Origin: an uncultured Lachnospiraceae bacterium
GTDB lineage: Bacteria > Bacillota > Clostridia > Lachnospirales > Lachnospiraceae
DNA length: 64,000 nt
Assembly (NCBI GenBank): GCA_934351925.1
Contig: CAKRJT010000005.1
Location: 62,001-126,000 of the forward strand
Direction: 5' to 3'
Below the pieces are notes generated by a model. That model searched no databases and had not been told where the DNA came from. It worked only from the letters and a program-made list of their open reading frames with translations. The position numbers were made by a program, and so were the translations under genes. Below, piece by piece: positions 17,561 to 26,354 of the stretch (position 1 is the stretch's first letter; every line of letters begins with the position of its first letter).

Positions 17561-17595
17561 CACGAGGCTGACATATCGGATATGTCAGCCTCGTG
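17561..17595. promoter_or_regulatory. Perfect 16-base inverted repeat before the MATE gene
   Basis: CACGAGGCTGACATAT, CGG, then its exact complement. Followed by TATTGCAG rather than a T-run, so it is a weak terminator candidate and a fair operator or mRNA-leader hairpin candidate; it ends about 50 bases before the MATE start codon. Confidence 0.55.
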
Positions 17596-17648
17596 TATTG
17601 CAGAGGGGATGTATAATATAACTTACATACGAGGTAATCTACAATCAC

Positions 17649-18998
17649 ATGAAAGACCTTACACATGGCAGACCTGCGAAGATAATATTGTATTTCGCGC
17701 TGCCGATACTTATTGGAAATCTATTTAATCTTGCCTACAATCTTGCGGACACACGCATTGTCGGCACATATCTTGGAAATGATGCACTTGCTGCTGTCGG
17801 CTCCATAAGTACGTTAAATGACCTGCTTGTAGGCTTTGTAGTCGGGCTGGCTAACGGCTTTGCGGTCATAATGGCACAGCACTTCGGAAGCGGGAACCGC
17901 GATAAATCAAGAAAAATATTTGCTCTCTCAATCCTTATGGGGCTTATTGTTACAGCACTTATTGTGGCGGGAAGCCTTATTTTTATGGATGGACTGCTTG
18001 ACTGGATGAATGTTATGGACGAGCACAGGTCAACCTCGGTCGAGTATATCACGGTGATTATAGCAGGACTTTTCTTCTCGATAATATACAATGTGCTGGC
18101 GGCAAATCTAAGGGCGATAGGCGACGCGTACACGCCGCTCATTTTCCTTGTGATATCGGCTGTATTGAATGTGGCGCTTGACATAATATGTGTAAAATAC
18201 CTGAATATGGGAGTGAGGGGCGCCGCAGTGGCGACGGCTGCGTCACAGGCGGTTTCTGCCGTGCTCTGTTTTATATATACATGGAAAAAGTATGCTTTTC
18301 TGCATTTTAATCTGAAGGATTTCGTTCTTAAGAAGGAGTTTGTAAAGCCGATGCTCGAGAGCGGAATGTCGATGGGACTTATGAACTCACTTGTAGCGTT
18401 CGGAACGCTGTCATTGCAGACGGCGATAAACACTCTGGGAACGAACACCATAGTGGCACATGCTGCGACGAGAAAACTGTCAAACCTCTATATGATGCCA
18501 TTCAGTGTGCTGGGCACGGCCATGGCTACTTACAGTGGACAGAACTATGGTGCAGGGCGCTATGACAGAATACGCGCAGGCCTGAAGGTATCGCTGGGGT
18601 GTTCATACATATGGTGTGTTATTGTTTTTATCGCGAGCTACACGATATGTCCGTATCTGATTGTGGCGATAACGGACACGAGCATACAGGAAGTCATAGA
18701 TACGGCATGTCTGTATCAGCGCTTTGACACCTGCTTTTATCTGATTGTGCCTACAATAACCGTATTGAGAAACAGCCTGCAGGGAATGGGCGACCATATA
18801 ACACCTATCTTTTCGAGCGGGCTTGAGCTTGTGGGAAAGGTGCTCATTGCGATGCTTTTGACGCCTGTTATAGGTTACTGGGGAATTATTATCTCTGAGC
18901 CTGTTGTATGGATGGTTATGGTTGTACCGCTAATCATAAGCATGGTTAAGCGGATGGGGAAGACTGTTGTAAATGAGAAAATAATGGTTGAAAAATAG
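17649..18998 (+). CDS. MATE family efflux transporter
   Basis: A 449-residue protein with about twelve transmembrane helices arranged as two homologous six-helix halves (about residues 10-220 and 230-440). The N-terminal opening LTHGRPAKIILYFALPILIGNLFNLAYNLAD matches the DinF/NorM-like family, where Na+ or H+ influx drives drug or metabolite export. GDAYTPLI and GMGDHITPI at equivalent positions in each half show the internal repeat. ATG 17649 is only weakly supported by AGG upstream. A strong inverted repeat lies ahead of it and could regulate it. The substrate cannot be predicted. Confidence 0.9.
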   Translation: MKDLTHGRPAKIILYFALPILIGNLFNLAYNLADTRIVGTYLGNDALAAVGSISTLNDLLVGFVVGLANGFAVIMAQHFGSGNRDKSRKIFALSILMGLIVTALIVAGSLIFMDGLLDWMNVMDEHRSTSVEYITVIIAGLFFSIIYNVLAANLRAIGDAYTPLIFLVISAVLNVALDIICVKYLNMGVRGAAVATAASQAVSAVLCFIYTWKKYAFLHFNLKDFVLKKEFVKPMLESGMSMGLMNSLVAFGTLSLQTAINTLGTNTIVAHAATRKLSNLYMMPFSVLGTAMATYSGQNYGAGRYDRIRAGLKVSLGCSYIWCVIVFIASYTICPYLIVAITDTSIQEVIDTACLYQRFDTCFYLIVPTITVLRNSLQGMGDHITPIFSSGLELVGKVLIAMLLTPVIGYWGIIISEPVVWMVMVVPLIISMVKRMGKTVVNEKIMVEK

Positions 18999-19012
18999 TA
19001 CATTATTCCGTA

Positions 19013-19077
19013 TTGACATTTAAGTGCAGACACTGCATAATGTATTTTGTACATTACGGAAACACAATATATTGTGG
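19013..19077 (+). promoter_or_regulatory. nrdD promoter with two NrdR-like boxes
   Basis: TTGACA (19013-19018), 17 bases, CATAAT (19036-19041). Box 2, ACACAATATATTGTGG (19062-19077), agrees with the known NrdR consensus acaCwAtATaTwGtgt at 15 of 16 positions. Box 1, ACACTGCATAATGTAT (19030-19045), is a weaker match overlapping the -10. The boxes start exactly 32 bases apart, the three-turn spacing typical of NrdR pairs. Confidence 0.75.
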
Positions 19078-19099
19078 TTATTTGTTTGGGAGGGTTTTA

Positions 19100-21259
19100 A
19101 TGAAGATTATAAAGAGAAATGGCTCGGAGGAAGTATTTGATGTGAGTAAGGTTGCCTCAGCCATTGCGAAGGCTAACGCTGCGGCAGACAATGCGCCTCT
19201 TAGCAAGGAGCAGATAGCTGATATAGCAGACTATGTGGAGTACAAGTGCAACAAGCTCAACAGAGCTGTGTCCGTAGAGGAGATACAGGATATGGTGGAG
19301 AACCAGATAATGTCCACCGGAGCATTTGATGTTGCAAGAGGATATGTTCGCTACCGCTATAAGCGTTCTTTAGTCAGGAAGGCGAATACTACAGATACGA
19401 GAATCCTTTCATTGATTGAATATAATAACGAAGAGGTTAAGCAGGAGAATTCCAACAAAAATCCGGCTGTAAACAGTGTCCAGAGAGATTATATGGCAGG
19501 AGAGGTCAGCAAGGATATCACGAGGAGACTTCTTCTGCCGGCAGAGATTGTTGAGGCTGATGAGCAGGGAATAATCCATTTCCACGACTCGGATTACTAT
19601 GCACAGCATATGCATAACTGTGATCTGGTCAATCTTGAGGATATGCTGCAGAACGGAACGGTTATCAGTGAGACACTCATTGAAAAACCGCACAGCTTTT
19701 CAACTGCCTGCAACATAGCGACGCAGATTATAGCACAGGTTGCGTCAAGCCAGTATGGCGGACAGAGCATATCGCTTGCACATCTTGCACCGTTTGTGAA
19801 TATATCCCGTGAGAAGATTCGCAAGGACGTCATGGAGGAGCTTGAGCTCTTAGAGTGTAAGCCGTCGGAGAACAAGATTTCCGAGATAGTCGAGTCGAGA
19901 CTTAAAAAGGAGATTACCAAGGGCGTGCAGACAATCCAGTATCAGGTTATCACGCTTATGACGACCAACGGTCAGGCACCTTTCCTTACCGTTTTCATGT
20001 ACCTCAACGAGGCTAAGAATGATCAGGAGAAGGCAGACCTTGCCATGATTATAGAGGAGACTCTAAAGCAGAGACTTCAGGGTGTTAAAAACGAGGCAGG
20101 AGTGTGGGTGACACCTGCATTCCCTAAGCTTATATATGTCTTAGAGGACGATAATATAACGGAGGGCTCCAGGTATTTTTACCTCACGGAGCTCTCAGCG
20201 AGATGTTCAGCCAAGAGACTTGTGCCTGACTATATTTCAGAGAAGAAGATGAAGGAACTCAAGGAGGGTAACTGTTTTCCTGTTATGGGATGCCGAAGTG
20301 CACTCAATCCCTGGAAGGACGAGAACGGTAACTATAAGTTCTACGGACGTTTCAATCAGGGGGTTGTGACAATCAACCTTGTCGATGTGGCACTCACCTC
20401 CGGTGGAGATTACACTAAGTTCTGGGAGATTTTTGATGACAGACTTGAGCTGTGTTATCGTGCACTTATGTGCCGCCACAACAGACTTAAAGGTACACTC
20501 TCGGATGTTGCGCCGATACTCTGGCAGAACGGCGCGCTTGCCCGCCTTAAGAAGGGTGAGGAGATAGACAAGCTTCTCTACGGCGGATACTCGACGATTT
20601 CGCTCGGCTATGCCGGACTTTACGAGTGTGTAAAATATATGACGGGGCTTTCGCACACTAATCCTGAGGCTACTCCGTTTGCAATCTCGGTTATGGAGCA
20701 CATGAACGACAAGTGCAGGGAGTGGACGGACAACACCAATATAGCCTTCAGCATTTACGGTTCACCTATTGAGAGCACTACATACAAGTTTGCCAAGTGC
20801 CTCCAGAAGAGATTTGGAATTATTCCGGGAATTACGGACAAGGGCTATATAACCAACAGCTATCATGTACATGTGACAGAGCCTATCGATGCATTCTCCA
20901 AGCTCGCCTTTGAGTCGCAGTTCCAGGCTCTCTCGACGGGCGGAGCGGTCAGCTATGTCGAGGTTCCGAACATGCAGCACAATATACCTGCGGTGCTCGA
21001 GGTCATCAAGTTCATATACGAGAACATCATGTATGCCGAGCTCAACACCAAGAGCGACTACTGCCAGAAGTGCGGTTTCTCCGGTGAGATACAGACCGTG
21101 GTAGATGAGGATAAGAAGATTGTCTGGGAGTGCCCACAGTGCGGCAACAGGGACGAGAACACGCTCAATGTGGCGCGTCGTACCTGCGGATATATCGGAA
21201 CGCAGTTCTGGAATCAGGGAAGAACCCAGGAAATCAGGGAGAGAGTGCTTCATCTGTAA
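19100..21259 (+). CDS. nrdD: Anaerobic ribonucleoside-triphosphate reductase
   Basis: A 719-residue class III reductase converting NTPs to dNTPs under anoxia using a glycyl radical. An N-terminal ATP-cone (about residues 2-95, MKIIKRNGSEEVFDVSKV) gives allosteric control. The C-terminus has the zinc site CQKCGFSG...CPQCGN and the radical loop RRTCGYIGTQ. ATG 19100 follows GGGAGG; upstream in-frame codons overlap the NrdR-like boxes and are untranslated. The activating enzyme NrdG, needed to form the radical, is usually adjacent but is absent here, so it must be encoded elsewhere. A terminator follows. Expression is probably repressed by NrdR when dATP is plentiful. Confidence 0.96.
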   Translation: MKIIKRNGSEEVFDVSKVASAIAKANAAADNAPLSKEQIADIADYVEYKCNKLNRAVSVEEIQDMVENQIMSTGAFDVARGYVRYRYKRSLVRKANTTDTRILSLIEYNNEEVKQENSNKNPAVNSVQRDYMAGEVSKDITRRLLLPAEIVEADEQGIIHFHDSDYYAQHMHNCDLVNLEDMLQNGTVISETLIEKPHSFSTACNIATQIIAQVASSQYGGQSISLAHLAPFVNISREKIRKDVMEELELLECKPSENKISEIVESRLKKEITKGVQTIQYQVITLMTTNGQAPFLTVFMYLNEAKNDQEKADLAMIIEETLKQRLQGVKNEAGVWVTPAFPKLIYVLEDDNITEGSRYFYLTELSARCSAKRLVPDYISEKKMKELKEGNCFPVMGCRSALNPWKDENGNYKFYGRFNQGVVTINLVDVALTSGGDYTKFWEIFDDRLELCYRALMCRHNRLKGTLSDVAPILWQNGALARLKKGEEIDKLLYGGYSTISLGYAGLYECVKYMTGLSHTNPEATPFAISVMEHMNDKCREWTDNTNIAFSIYGSPIESTTYKFAKCLQKRFGIIPGITDKGYITNSYHVHVTEPIDAFSKLAFESQFQALSTGGAVSYVEVPNMQHNIPAVLEVIKFIYENIMYAELNTKSDYCQKCGFSGEIQTVVDEDKKIVWECPQCGNRDENTLNVARRTCGYIGTQFWNQGRTQEIRERVLHL

Positions 21260-21283
21260 AATCATAGACAGCTAAATTTCAGA

Positions 21284-21327
21284 GTGAATGAATTGTGGAA
21301 ACATTTCTCAATTCATTCACTTTTTTA
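21284..21327 (+). terminator. Terminator after nrdD
   Basis: Twelve-base stem GTGAATGAATTG / CAATTCATTCAC (21284-21295, 21309-21320) followed by TTTTTTAT. Confidence 0.88.
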
Positions 21328-21425
21328 TCACAAAAAGAACACAATTCGTTGTTATAGTGTACTCATAAAAGAGAGAGGGAAACGAAGATAGGAAAAGCCC
21401 TCAAGATAAATAAGGAGGTAATAAT

Positions 21426-23156
21426 ATGGATAACAACGAGTATGGATTTAACAATAAGAGTGACAATGACAACAATACAGGGATGAATGTAAATGAAGCA
21501 GTTAACAGCGGTGCAGAGGTGGATGTAAACGAAGCTGTTAACAGCGGTGCAGAGGTGGATGTAAACGAAGCAGTTAACAGCGGCACAGAGATGAATGTAA
21601 ATGAAGCGGTTAACAGCAATGCACAGATGAACATGAACACAACCGTGAACAGCAGCGCGCAGATGAACAGCTCTGATATGTCACAGAACACAGTCAATGC
21701 GTCAGATGCATCGGCAGCGTCAAGCGAGAATGCATACCGGTCAACTTACAGCCAGAGCAGCTTTGAAAGCCGGTCAGCCTACAGCAGCCTGTACGGCACG
21801 AACAATGACAACAATAACGACAACAATGATAAGAAGTCAGGGAAGGCTAAGGCAAAGAAGGAGAAGAAGCAGCACGGCTTCATGTTCAGGGCTGTGAGAG
21901 GTGTTGCGTGTGCGGTCGTGATTGGCGCGGTTGCGGGAGCATCCTGCTATGGAGCAATGTATGCCGGATACATTAACTTCCCTGCAAAGTCCTCGACAGA
22001 GCTTACTGATGAGCAGTTGAGCCAGATTGCAAAGGAGCTTAACAAGAGCTATCTTGCAGGAATAACTGATGCATCAACTGCAGGTTCCACACTTACAAGC
22101 GTGTCATCGAACTCAGCCACATCGGGTGCAAAGGTTCTGGATGTATCGGATATCGTAGATAACGTCATCAGCTCTGTTGTCGCAATAAGCGGTACACAGA
22201 CAGTTACAAGCAGCTCCTATGGTTTCAGCTTCTGGGGCAATTACCCACAGTCCTACGAGGCGAGCGTGAGCGGTTCGGGTATCATTATCGGAGCAAATGA
22301 CAAGGAGCTTCTGGTTGTGACCAACGCTCATGTCGTAGAGAATGTGAATAATCTTAAAGTAACCTTCGGTGACGGCGCTGAGGTGGATGCGGTTATCAAG
22401 GGCATGAAGGCTGACAGTGACCTTGCGGTTGTTGCGGTTAAGCTTGATGACATAAGCAATTCTACAATGTCAGCCATCTCAATAGCTAAGCTCGGTTCCT
22501 CCACTGATGTGAAGGTCGGTGAGGCTGCCATCGCCATAGGTAATGCAGCAGGCTATGGAATATCCGTAACAACAGGTATTGTAAGTGCGGTTGACAAGAG
22601 CCTCACTGTTGACGAGGTTGTATATGAGCACCTTATCCAGACAGATGCGGCAATCAACCCGGGAAACAGCGGTGGTGCATTGTTCAATGCAGAGGGAGAG
22701 GTAATAGGTATCAACTCCGTAAAGATGACGGATACCAAGGTTGAGGGTATGGGTTATGCCATCTCAATCGAGTCCGTTAAGGATATAATTGATGATCTGT
22801 CAACACAGACGACAAGAGTGGCACTCGACAATGATGAGAGAGGTTATCTTGGAGTATCGGGAAGCTCGGTAACATCTGAGATTTCACAGACCTATGGCTG
22901 GCCGGTTGGCGTTCTTATCAGAAGTGTTTCAGAGGGCTCGGCGGCAGAGGCAGCAGGCCTTAGGGTGAATGATGTCATCACAAGCTTTGACGGCAAGGAT
23001 GTTGACTCCTGGGAGACACTTGTGAACATGATGCAGTACTATGAGGTCGGCGAGGAGGTGGAGGTTACCTACTCACACCTTGAGAACGGCGAGTTTGTCG
23101 AGAACACGACAACGGTAACTTTGACGGAGAAGCCGCAGACAAACAGCAACAGATAA
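21426..23156 (+). CDS. HtrA/DegP-like membrane-anchored serine protease
   Basis: A 576-residue protein. Residues 1-150 are an Asn/Ser-rich, low-complexity cytoplasmic region with five 12-residue repeats; one helix near 160-182 anchors it; then a trypsin-like domain with His302 (TNAHVVE), Asp332 (DSDLAVV) and Ser415 (NPGNSGGALFN), and one C-terminal PDZ domain (YLGVSGSSV... to about 570) that selects substrates. HtrA proteases degrade or refold misfolded exported proteins and respond to envelope stress. AAGGAGG stands eight bases before ATG 21426. One PDZ plus an N-terminal anchor is the standard Firmicutes layout; the long repetitive cytoplasmic head is not. It is monocistronic, with terminators on both sides. 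Confidence 0.93.
   Translation: MDNNEYGFNNKSDNDNNTGMNVNEAVNSGAEVDVNEAVNSGAEVDVNEAVNSGTEMNVNEAVNSNAQMNMNTTVNSSAQMNSSDMSQNTVNASDASAASSENAYRSTYSQSSFESRSAYSSLYGTNNDNNNDNNDKKSGKAKAKKEKKQHGFMFRAVRGVACAVVIGAVAGASCYGAMYAGYINFPAKSSTELTDEQLSQIAKELNKSYLAGITDASTAGSTLTSVSSNSATSGAKVLDVSDIVDNVISSVVAISGTQTVTSSSYGFSFWGNYPQSYEASVSGSGIIIGANDKELLVVTNAHVVENVNNLKVTFGDGAEVDAVIKGMKADSDLAVVAVKLDDISNSTMSAISIAKLGSSTDVKVGEAAIAIGNAAGYGISVTTGIVSAVDKSLTVDEVVYEHLIQTDAAINPGNSGGALFNAEGEVIGINSVKMTDTKVEGMGYAISIESVKDIIDDLSTQTTRVALDNDERGYLGVSGSSVTSEISQTYGWPVGVLIRSVSEGSAAEAAGLRVNDVITSFDGKDVDSWETLVNMMQYYEVGEEVEVTYSHLENGEFVENTTTVTLTEKPQTNSNR
21486..21665 (+). repeat. Five 36-base tandem repeats inside the HtrA gene
   Basis: Units start at 21486, 21522, 21558, 21594 and 21630. 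The encoded 12-residue unit is (N/D)VNEAVNSGAEV with drift in units 4 and 5. The first three units are nearly identical in DNA, pointing to recent expansion. Confidence 0.9.
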
Positions 23157-23226
23157 ATGTATAAAACGGTGAAAGTGAAAAAAATATAACTGCTGTTGTG
23201 TGATACAACAGTCTGATATAGTGAGT

Positions 23227-23275
23227 GGAAGCGGATATTGTATGTGTAAGGCGTATATATCCGCTTCCGCTTTTT
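23227..23275 (+). terminator. Terminator after the HtrA gene
   Basis: GGAAGCGGATAT / ATATCCGCTTCC (23227-23238, 23257-23268) followed by GCTTTTTC. Confidence 0.85.
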
Positions 23276-23276
23276 C

Positions 23277-23305
23277 TTGCAATATCGATATATATTGTGT
23301 ATACT
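23277..23305 (+). promoter_or_regulatory. Promoter of the GtrB-clpX pair
   Basis: TTGCAA, 17 bases, TATACT, just after the HtrA terminator and about 110 bases before the next start codon. Confidence 0.55.
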
Positions 23306-23414
23306 GTATAAATAGTTGCAGCATTTATGATTATTACTGCGACGATGATAATTTTTGAGAGTATACATGGACTGATTTATGCCGGTGCGAAACATTGGCA
23401 GGGGAGGTTTTCGG

Positions 23415-24380
23415 ATGAAAGATTTAATTTCCGTTGTTGTGCCTTGTTATAATGAGAGTGAGGCATTGCCTAAGTTTATCGAGGTTTTAGATAGAATAAT
23501 TGCTAAGATGGATTATGTGGATTTTCAGGTTGTGCTGGTAAACGACGGCTCGAGGGACAACACGTTTGAGGTGATGAAGGAGATAGCACAGACACACCCT
23601 ATTGTAAAATATGTGTCGTTTTCGAGGAATTTTGGAAAAGAGGCAGGAATGTATGCAGGACTTGCATATGCTGACGGTGATTACGTTGCAATAATGGACG
23701 CAGACCTTCAGGACCCGCCGGAATTTCTTATAGATATGTATGATGCGGTTACGAAGGAGGGCTATGACTGTGCGGCTGCAAGACGTGTAACCCGCAAGGG
23801 GGAGCCTCCGATAAGGTCTTTTTTTGCGAGAATGTTCTATAAGCTTATGGGAAAGATGTCGACAACCGAGGTGGTCGACGGGGCAAGAGATTTCAGGCTG
23901 ATGAACAGGCGCTTTGTCAACGCGCTCTTAAACTGCCGCGAGTACAATCGTTTCTCAAAGGGAATGTTTGGCTGGGTAGGCTTTAAGACGAAGTGGCTTG
24001 CTTATGAGAATGTAGAGCGTGTGGCAGGGCAGACAAAGTGGAATTTCTGGTCACTGTTTAAGTACAGTATAGAGGGTATTGTGGCGTTTTCCACAACGCC
24101 GTTGGTTTTTGCGTCGTTTATAGGAATTTTGTTCTGTCTCATAGCTTTTATTGCGGTGGTTTTTATTATTGTGAGAAAGTTTGCTTTCGGGGACCCTGTG
24201 GCAGGCTGGGCTTCAATGACATGCATAATAACATTTTTAGGCGGATTGCAGTTGTTTTTCATGGGAATATTCGGACAGTACCTTGCAAAGACCTATCTCG
24301 AGGTCAAGGACAGACCTATTTATATAGTTGCTGACACTAATATGGAGGGAAAAGAAGGAGTAAGATATGGCAGAAGATAG
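23415..24380 (+). CDS. GtrB/DPM1-like polyprenyl-phosphate glycosyltransferase
   Basis: A 321-residue protein. The GT2 domain (residues 1-225) opens with LISVVVPCYNESEALPKF and holds VLVNDGSRDNT, the DXD-type motif MDADLQDPPE, and DFRLMNRRF; two C-terminal helices (about 230-255 and 262-290) anchor it. Known members transfer a sugar from NDP-sugar to undecaprenyl phosphate, giving a lipid-linked donor for later extracellular glycosylation by a GT-C enzyme. ATG 23415 follows GGGGAGG. Its last 14 bases overlap the start of the ClpX-type gene, so the two are translationally coupled, an unexpected pairing. The two GT-C-like membrane proteins at 38-43 kb are possible users of its product. Confidence 0.9.
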   Translation: MKDLISVVVPCYNESEALPKFIEVLDRIIAKMDYVDFQVVLVNDGSRDNTFEVMKEIAQTHPIVKYVSFSRNFGKEAGMYAGLAYADGDYVAIMDADLQDPPEFLIDMYDAVTKEGYDCAAARRVTRKGEPPIRSFFARMFYKLMGKMSTTEVVDGARDFRLMNRRFVNALLNCREYNRFSKGMFGWVGFKTKWLAYENVERVAGQTKWNFWSLFKYSIEGIVAFSTTPLVFASFIGILFCLIAFIAVVFIIVRKFAFGDPVAGWASMTCIITFLGGLQLFFMGIFGQYLAKTYLEVKDRPIYIVADTNMEGKEGVRYGRR

Positions 24381-25812
24381 AAATAACATGGATAACAGCG
24401 AGGAGTCTAAGGTAAACAGTGTCAATAACGGCACGGTAAACGGTGACAGTAAGAGCAATGATGATGAGTACGAGAAGGTCTGTTCCATCTGCCGCCGCCC
24501 GGAGAGCAAGGCGGGCAAGATGATACAGATGGGTATGGGGATGTATGTGTGTCCTGACTGTATGCAGCGCTCGATGGATACCATCATGAAGGGCGATTTC
24601 AACTATGATGAGATGATGAAGCTCTCGAAGGATATGCCGGGCATACATTTTATGAACATGTCGGATTTTGCCGGGGAGATTCCCAAGAAGCAGAAGATCA
24701 AGAAAAAGAAGGAGGGTGAGAAGAAGGTTCCTCTCATCAACCTCAAGGATATTCCGGCGCCTCACAAGATTAAGGAGAAGCTTGACGAGTATGTTATCGG
24801 CCAGGAGTACGCTAAGAAGGTTATCTCTGTCGCTGTCTACAACCACTACAAGAGGGTTGCGACAGACACGATGGATTCCATAGAGATAGAGAAGTCCAAT
24901 ATGCTTATGATAGGACCTACGGGAAGCGGTAAGACTTACCTTGTAAAGACACTTGCAAGGCTTTTAAATGTGCCTCTTGCGATAGCGGACGCGACCTCGC
25001 TCACTGAGGCGGGCTATATTGGCGATGATATCGAGAGCGTTGTGTCAAAGCTTCTTGCGGCGGCCGACAACGATGTTGAGAAGGCTGAACAGGGCATTAT
25101 ATTTATTGATGAGATAGATAAGATTGCCAAGAAGAAGGAGACCAGAAGCCGCGATGTGAGCGGTGAGTCGGTTCAGCAGGGAATGTTAAAGCTCTTAGAG
25201 GGCGCGGACATAGAGGTTCCTGTCGGCTCTAACAGCAAGAACGCGATGGTTCCGCTTGTGACAGTCAACACCAGAAACATTCTCTTTATCTGTGGCGGTG
25301 CTTTCCCCGACCTTGAGGATATCATAAAGGAGCGTCTCAATAAGCAGGCTTCCATCGGCTTCATGGCGGATTTGAAGGATAAGTATGACAAGGTTGAGAA
25401 CCTTATCTCACAGGTGACGATAGAGGATTTGAGAAAATACGGCATGATACCTGAGTTCTTAGGACGGCTTCCTGTAGTGTTCACGCTCGACGCGCTCACG
25501 AAGGACATGCTTATCAAGATACTCAAGGAGCCGAAGAATGCAATACTCAAGCAGTACGAGAAGCTTCTTGAACTCGATGAGGTCAAGCTTGAGTTCGACG
25601 ATGATGCGATAGAGGCTATCGCTGAGAAGGCGCTCGAGAAAAAGACGGGCGCGAGGGCGCTCCGCTCAATTATCGAGGAGTTCATGCTCGACATCATGTA
25701 TGAGATACCTAAGGATGATAATATCGGTAAGGTGACTATAACCAGAGCCTATATCGAGAAAAAGGGCGGCCCGCTCGTAGAGATGAGAACGGCGGGGTAT
25801 CTGCCGGCGTAA
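24367..25812 (+). CDS. clpX: ClpX-type AAA+ unfoldase
   Basis: A 481-residue ATPase, longer than the usual 410-430. An N-terminal acidic Asn/Ser-rich extension (about 35 residues) precedes a C4 zinc-binding domain (CSICRRPE...CPDCM). The AAA+ core has Walker A GPTGSGKT (residues 183-190), the pore loop GYIGDD, Walker B IIFIDEID, and an IGF tripeptide (ASIGFMAD) like the ClpP-docking loop of true ClpX. Conservation of IGF argues that it feeds substrates to ClpP in the cytoplasm. No clpP is adjacent. Because of its divergent head and its coupling to a glycosyltransferase, it may be a second ClpX paralogue rather than the main one; a genome-wide search for another clpX would settle this. A terminator follows. 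Confidence 0.88.
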   Translation: MAEDRNNMDNSEESKVNSVNNGTVNGDSKSNDDEYEKVCSICRRPESKAGKMIQMGMGMYVCPDCMQRSMDTIMKGDFNYDEMMKLSKDMPGIHFMNMSDFAGEIPKKQKIKKKKEGEKKVPLINLKDIPAPHKIKEKLDEYVIGQEYAKKVISVAVYNHYKRVATDTMDSIEIEKSNMLMIGPTGSGKTYLVKTLARLLNVPLAIADATSLTEAGYIGDDIESVVSKLLAAADNDVEKAEQGIIFIDEIDKIAKKKETRSRDVSGESVQQGMLKLLEGADIEVPVGSNSKNAMVPLVTVNTRNILFICGGAFPDLEDIIKERLNKQASIGFMADLKDKYDKVENLISQVTIEDLRKYGMIPEFLGRLPVVFTLDALTKDMLIKILKEPKNAILKQYEKLLELDEVKLEFDDDAIEAIAEKALEKKTGARALRSIIEEFMLDIMYEIPKDDNIGKVTITRAYIEKKGGPLVEMRTAGYLPA

Positions 25813-25854
25813 AAGGAGAAAATAGAACATGGCTTTGATATAGCCATGATATGG

Positions 25855-25886
25855 CAGGACAGGGGGGATGCCCCTGTCCTGTTTAA
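25855..25886 (+). terminator. Terminator after clpX
   Basis: Eleven-base stem CAGGACAGGGG / CCCCTGTCCTG with a GGATG loop, followed by TTTAAAT. Confidence 0.8.
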
Positions 25887-25898
25887 ATATCGGTGGTT

Positions 25899-26354
25899 TT
25901 AATTTGAGTCGGGCTGTATTAGGTGGATTTGTCCGGGTGTAATTTCGTATGAAAATGATGTTTTTTCATAGTGCGAATATGTTATTGCAATAATATCACC
26001 TATTTTAAGCATGGGAGCATTAGAGCTGTCGTTGATATTTTTACAATTGATGGTAACAATATCGCCTATTATAAAATTTTTATCTTCTCCGGTAATTTTT
26101 ACCTGGTATATTCCGTCACTGCTAATCTCAATTATTTCTGCAAGCACTCCGTAGACGGGGGTATTGCTATCAGAATCAGGGGACAAATTACGGCTGATTT
26201 TGATTGTGCCAAATATAATCGTACACAAACAGGCTGCAATAACACAATAGCGGAGCCATACCAATCGTATGTATGACGGTCTATACATGACTGCTTCGGA
26301 GATGAGGTCATCGTCAATATAATTCATAGCGATAACAAGTTTTGGAATGTTCAT
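25899..26354 (-). CDS. Membrane-anchored anti-sigma-like protein
   Basis: A 151-residue protein: an N-terminal cytoplasmic segment of about 30 residues, one helix near 33-50 (YCVIAACLCTIIFGTIKI), and an external beta-rich domain (about 65-150, VYGVLAEIIEISSDGIYQVKI...). The start codon overlaps the stop of the sigma-region-4 fragment upstream (ATGA), the usual coupling of an ECF sigma factor and its anti-sigma factor. The cytoplasmic part is short and has no zinc-finger HxxxCxxC, so the anti-sigma call rests mainly on context. Since the sigma factor has lost its N-terminal half, this gene may be a relic without a target. The open frame itself is intact. Confidence 0.55.
   Translation of the reverse strand: MNIPKLVIAMNYIDDDLISEAVMYRPSYIRLVWLRYCVIAACLCTIIFGTIKISRNLSPDSDSNTPVYGVLAEIIEISSDGIYQVKITGEDKNFIIGDIVTINCKNINDSSNAPMLKIGDIIAITYSHYEKTSFSYEITPGQIHLIQPDSN

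Noticed and set aside
25855..25886. CAGGACAGGGG palindrome as a possible copy of the REP-like repeat at 49429.
   Set aside because: Only the GGACAGGGG core is shared; position, tight loop and following T-rich sequence fit an ordinary terminator after clpX.
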